The position numbers and the translations under genes were made by a program. A stretch of DNA of 64,000 nt, from assembly GCA_032464575.1 (NCBI GenBank), contig JAWDKM010000002.1:496001-560000 (forward strand), in the 5' to 3' direction. Within the stretch, counting starts at the first letter, position 1. The number at the start of each line of letters is the position of its first letter. The notes under the pieces were generated by a model. That model had not been told where the DNA came from. It ran no database searches and saw only the letters and a list, made by a program, of their open reading frames with translations. Shown here piece by piece: positions 61,021-64,000 of this stretch. The DNA is from Pontivivens sp032464575. Lineage in GTDB: Bacteria > Pseudomonadota > Alphaproteobacteria > Rhodobacterales > Rhodobacteraceae.

Positions 61021-62313
61021 TCACTTACCGATACAGAATCGACCGAAAATCTCGCCCAAGATGTCCTCCACATCGACCCGCCCGACCAGCGAGTCAAGGG
61101 CAACCACTGCGGTACGAACATCCTCCGATATAAGTTCCAGATCGACAGCTCCGACCTGCAACGAGTTCAAAGCCGACGACAACGCAGCAGCACCCCGGGT
61201 CAATGCCTCCCTCTGCCGAGCACGGATGACCAAAGATGCTCCTTGTGATCTAGCCTTCAACCGCGATGTGATCTCATTGACCAGGGCATCAAGGCCCTCA
61301 CCCGTGACTGACGACACATCTCCCGAACTTAGGTCGGACTTGCCGCGAACGACCAGATCATCGCTCTGCATGACGATGCCTCCATCTGGCTCGACCTGCT
61401 CCGGTTCAAGAAGGTATATCCGCATGTCCGCCGCAGCCGCCCGATCCTGCGCCAGCGCGATACCAATCGCCTCGACCTCGTTTTCGCTTTCGCGAAGCCC
61501 AGCGGTATCGAGCACCGTAACCGGCAGGCCGGCGAGGTCCATACGCACCTCGATGACATCGCGTGTCGTCCCCGCTACATCGGACGTTATCGCAGCCTGT
61601 CGGCCCGCGAGCCGGTTCAAAAGGCTGGACTTTCCCGCATTCGGCCGCCCTACGATCGCCACCTCAAAACCGCTGCGAATACGCTCAGCGGCATCAGCGC
61701 CTTGAAGCTGTTTCCCGAGATCGGATTGGACCGATGTCAACTCGCTCACCACATCCGGCACGACATCGACCGGCACATCTTCGTCAGCGAAGTCGATAGT
61801 TGCCTCAATCAATGCCAAGGCATGCAGCAGATGGTCACGCCATTGCTCGGTCCGATCCGAAAGTTCACCTTGCATGACACGGAGAGCCTGATGCCGCTGT
61901 GCATCCGTTTCCGCATCGATCAGATCGGCCAGGCCTTCGACCTGTGACAAATCCAGCCGTCCCGCATCCATCGCACGCCGTGTGAATTCACCGGGTTCCG
62001 CCAGGCGTAGGCCCGGCATCCGCGATAGTACGTCCAGCAACGCAGAAACCACGGCAACCGATCCATGCACGTGAAGTTCGACCACCGCTTCTCCTGTAAA
62101 GCTGCCGCCCTCCCGGAAACACAGTACGAGGGCCTCGTCAATGACGGTACCGTTCTCCGGATTGGCAATGCTTCTCAAACCGGAACGCCGTGGCTCCGGC
62201 AATGAACCGCATAGGACTTCCGCCGCCTCCCATGATGCGGGTCCGGAAATGCGCACAACGGCAACACCCGCCCGGCCCTGGGCGGACGCCAGCGCAAAGA
62301 TCGTGTCAGCCAT
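61021..62313 (-). CDS. mnmE: MnmE, tRNA modification GTPase
   Basis: A 430-aa G protein. The N-terminal tetrahydrofolate-binding domain (TIFALASAQGRAGVAVVRIS, ELHVHGS, GEFTRRAMDAGRLDLSQVEG) is followed by the GTPase domain (GRPNAGKSSLLN, GTTRD, DTAGLRES) and the C-terminal catalytic FCIGK. It works with MnmG. I use the ATG at 62313. It is slightly shorter than E. coli MnmE (454). Confidence 0.96.
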   Translation of the reverse strand: MADTIFALASAQGRAGVAVVRISGPASWEAAEVLCGSLPEPRRSGLRSIANPENGTVIDEALVLCFREGGSFTGEAVVELHVHGSVAVVSALLDVLSRMPGLRLAEPGEFTRRAMDAGRLDLSQVEGLADLIDAETDAQRHQALRVMQGELSDRTEQWRDHLLHALALIEATIDFADEDVPVDVVPDVVSELTSVQSDLGKQLQGADAAERIRSGFEVAIVGRPNAGKSSLLNRLAGRQAAITSDVAGTTRDVIEVRMDLAGLPVTVLDTAGLRESENEVEAIGIALAQDRAAAADMRIYLLEPEQVEPDGGIVMQSDDLVVRGKSDLSSGDVSSVTGEGLDALVNEITSRLKARSQGASLVIRARQREALTRGAAALSSALNSLQVGAVDLELISEDVRTAVVALDSLVGRVDVEDILGEIFGRFCIGK

Positions 62314-62337
62314 GATGACGCCTCGCTTCAAACGGAA

Positions 62338-62361
62338 AAGGGTCCGCCTGAACGGACCCTT
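62338..62361 (-). terminator. intrinsic terminator after rho
   Basis: AAGGGTCCG-N6-CGGACCCTT pairs perfectly over 9 bp, and on the minus strand the stem runs into TTCCGTTT. It lies 23 bases after the rho stop, so it ends rho transcription or attenuates read-through into mnmE. Confidence 0.75.
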
Positions 62362-62383
62362 CCACAACTTCAACCCGATCCGC

Positions 62384-63655
62384 TCAGGTATTCATCGAGT
62401 CGAAGAATTCCGAGTTGTTCTTCGTCTGTTTGAGCTTGCCGAGCAGGAACTCGATCGCATCCGTCGTCCCCATTGGATTCAGGATCCGGCGCAGCACGAA
62501 CATCTTCGTCAGATCCGCCTTCTCGACCAACAGATCCTCCTTCCGCGTGCCCGACTTCATGATGTCGATTGCCGGGAACACCCGCTTGTCCGCGATCTTC
62601 CTATCGAGCACGATCTCCGAGTTACCGGTGCCCTTGAACTCTTCGAAGATCACCTCGTCCATACGGCTACCGGTGTCGATCAGCGCCGTCGCGATGATGG
62701 TCAGCGAGCCGCCCTCCTCAATGTTCCGCGCAGCACCAAAGAACCGCTTCGGCCGCTGCAGCGCGTTCGCATCGACACCCCCGGTCAGAACCTTGCCCGA
62801 AGACGGAACCACCGTGTTGAAGGCACGACCCAGACGCGTGATCGAATCGAGCAAAATCACCACGTCCCGCTTGTGCTCCACCAACCGCTTGGCCTTCTCG
62901 ATCACCATCTCAGACACCGCCACGTGCCGCGTCGCCGGCTCATCGAAGGTCGACGATACCACCTCACCCTTCACCGACCGCTGCATGTCCGTCACTTCCT
63001 CCGGCCGCTCGTCGATGAGCAGCACGATGAGATAGCATTCCGGATGGTTCTTCTCGATCGAGTTCGCGATGTTCTGAAGGATCACGGTCTTACCCGTCCG
63101 CGGCGGTGCCACGATCAAGGACCGCTGTCCTTTTCCGATCGGTGACACTAGGTCGATGACCCGCGCCGACTTGTCCTTGATGGTCGGGTCGTCGATCTCC
63201 ATCGTCAGGCGCTCGTCCGGATAGAGCGGCGTCAGGTTGTCGAAATGCACCTTGTGCCGCGCCTTCTCCGGCTCCTCGAAGTTGATCTGCGAAACCTTCA
63301 CAAGACCGAAATACCGCTCCCCGTCCTTCGGAGCCCGGATGACCCCATCCACCGTGTCACCGGTGCGGAGCGAGAACTTTCGGATCTGAGATGGCGAGAC
63401 GTAGATGTCGTCTGGGCCAGGAAGGTAGTTAGCCTCGGGAGAGCGCAGGAATCCAAAGCCGTCCTGCAGCACCTCGAGCACCCCGTCGCCCGAGATCTCG
63501 ACGCCATCTTCCGCCATCTCCTTGAGGATCGAGAACATCATGTCGCCCTTACGCATGGTCGACGCGTTCTCGATTTCCAGCTCTTCGGCCATGTGCAGGA
63601 GATCAGCAGGGCTCTTCGCCTTCAGCTCGGCGAGCGAGAGTCGTTCAATATCCAT
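62384..63655 (-). CDS. rho: Rho, transcription termination factor
   Basis: A 423-aa hexameric RNA helicase. The N-terminal helix bundle and cold-shock-like primary RNA site (GVLEVLQDGFGFLRSPEANY) precede the ATPase with Walker A APPRTGKTVILQNIA, Walker B VVILLDSITRLGRA and the Q/R-loop GVDANALQRPKRFFGAARN. It ends Rho-dependent transcription. I use the ATG at 63655; upstream in-frame sequence lies in the leader. Confidence 0.97.
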   Translation of the reverse strand: MDIERLSLAELKAKSPADLLHMAEELEIENASTMRKGDMMFSILKEMAEDGVEISGDGVLEVLQDGFGFLRSPEANYLPGPDDIYVSPSQIRKFSLRTGDTVDGVIRAPKDGERYFGLVKVSQINFEEPEKARHKVHFDNLTPLYPDERLTMEIDDPTIKDKSARVIDLVSPIGKGQRSLIVAPPRTGKTVILQNIANSIEKNHPECYLIVLLIDERPEEVTDMQRSVKGEVVSSTFDEPATRHVAVSEMVIEKAKRLVEHKRDVVILLDSITRLGRAFNTVVPSSGKVLTGGVDANALQRPKRFFGAARNIEEGGSLTIIATALIDTGSRMDEVIFEEFKGTGNSEIVLDRKIADKRVFPAIDIMKSGTRKEDLLVEKADLTKMFVLRRILNPMGTTDAIEFLLGKLKQTKNNSEFFDSMNT

Positions 63656-63743
63656 AAATTTTGTTCCGACTGGACGTTCCAAGCGCCAATGCGTCATCGA
63701 ACGGGGGAAAGAGGGGGAGCGGGCCAGAAACCCGATTACCGCA

Positions 63744-63771
63744 AATATGGCGTTGTGTCCGGCCCTGTCAA
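63744..63771 (-). promoter_or_regulatory. probable promoter of rho
   Basis: On the minus strand TTGACA (63771-63766) and CATATT (63749-63744) have a 16-base spacer, about 90 bases before the rho ATG. The -35 is a perfect match and the -10 matches four of six positions. The leader of about 80 bases is rich in C and U runs, which suits Rho autoregulation (inference). Confidence 0.5.
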
Positions 63772-63782
63772 CCGTGAGCGCG

Positions 63783-64000
63783 TCAGAAGGGCTTGACGAC
63801 CACCAGGACCGCAATCGCAATCAACAGGACTGTCGGCACCTCGTTCATCAACCGGTAGGTCCGACCGCTCCTCACGTTCTCGTCCGCCAGGAACTCCTTA
63901 CGTCGTTTTCCCAGCCAGACATGGAACCACGTCATCGCGAAGACCGCGACCAGCTTTCCCCAGAACCACGTGCCAACCACACTGGGCGTCGCCGCCAGCC
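63783..64000 (-). CDS. hemJ: HemJ, protoporphyrinogen IX oxidase (5' end beyond window)
   Basis: The last ~72 residues of a HemJ-type membrane protein; the frame stays open to the window edge. It shows the segment WFWGKLVAVFAMTWFHVWLG and the diagnostic C-terminus RLMNEVPTVLLIAIAVLVVV ending KPF. HemJ oxidises protoporphyrinogen in haem synthesis. It lies upstream of rho on the same strand, with a 127-bp gap. The N-terminal half is missing here. Confidence 0.9.
   Translation of the reverse strand, partial: LAATPSVVGTWFWGKLVAVFAMTWFHVWLGKRRKEFLADENVRSGRTYRLMNEVPTVLLIAIAVLVVVKPF

Overview
The window reads as chromosomal DNA of a GC-rich alphaproteobacterium of the Rhodobacteraceae (Roseobacter-like) type. 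The evidence is the gene order kdsD-lptC-lptA-lptB-rpoN-hpf-ptsN, the block hemJ-rho-mnmE-mnmG-rsmG-parA-parB with parS sites inside mnmG and rsmG, the separate hrcA-grpE pair, and the protein sequences themselves. Coding density is very high and many neighbours overlap by 4 bases (ATGA/GTGA). I see no rRNA, tRNA, CRISPR array, transposase, integrase or prophage gene. Of the genes listed, one at the right edge (hemJ) is cut by the window.

Left part (1-8.1 kb): a lactate-oxidation operon lutA-lutB-lutC on the minus strand. It lies behind a GntR/FCD regulator and an extensin-like lipoprotein, with a perfect inverted repeat just upstream of lutA. Divergent to these is a plus-strand arginine/polyamine set: LysE exporter, agmatinase and gamma-glutamylpolyamine-synthetase-like protein. 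A carboxymuconolactone-decarboxylase-family protein follows.

Surface-glycan part (8.1-25.4 kb): a minus-strand operon (224-aa unknown protein, O-antigen-ligase-like protein, PPP-type phosphatase, Wzz/BY-kinase), hspQ, a lytic-transglycosylase-like lipoprotein, a LysR regulator and a lone capsule-type ABC permease. Then comes a plus-strand run: cysQ, kdsB, a GT2 transferase, galU, a GT4 transferase, a PF13704-like transferase, a Core-2/I-branching-like transferase and a two-domain sulfotransferase. CysQ hydrolyses the PAP that sulfotransferases release, so this run could make a sulfated Kdo-containing glycan; that is inference.

Middle (25.4-37.1 kb): ptsN, hpf, rpoN, the LPS-transport genes lptB/A/C and kdsD, then an RNase D-like exonuclease. 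Next is a urate-to-glyoxylate cluster: puuD, uraH, a fused puuE-uraD, allA, a 3-hydroxyaspartate-aldolase-like gene and allE. The allantoate-to-ureidoglycine step has no gene here.

Right part (37.1-64 kb): DUF1684 plus an extra peptide deformylase, a PhoD-like phosphatase, gyrB, an MFS transporter, a cupin protein, a patatin, maeB, mutS, a 2OG-Fe(II) oxygenase, the hrcA-grpE-PPOX operon, rph-rdgB-hemW, and the parB-parA-rsmG-mnmG-mnmE-rho-hemJ block. gyrB together with the parAB/parS block suggests that the chromosomal origin is not far away. I found no convincing origin inside the window.

Most of the window is ordinary core genome. The most interesting signals are the sulfated-glycan candidate locus, the BY-kinase paired with a PPP phosphatase, the aldolase in the purine cluster, the lut operator together with the small ORF bridging lutA and lutB, and several strong inverted repeats.
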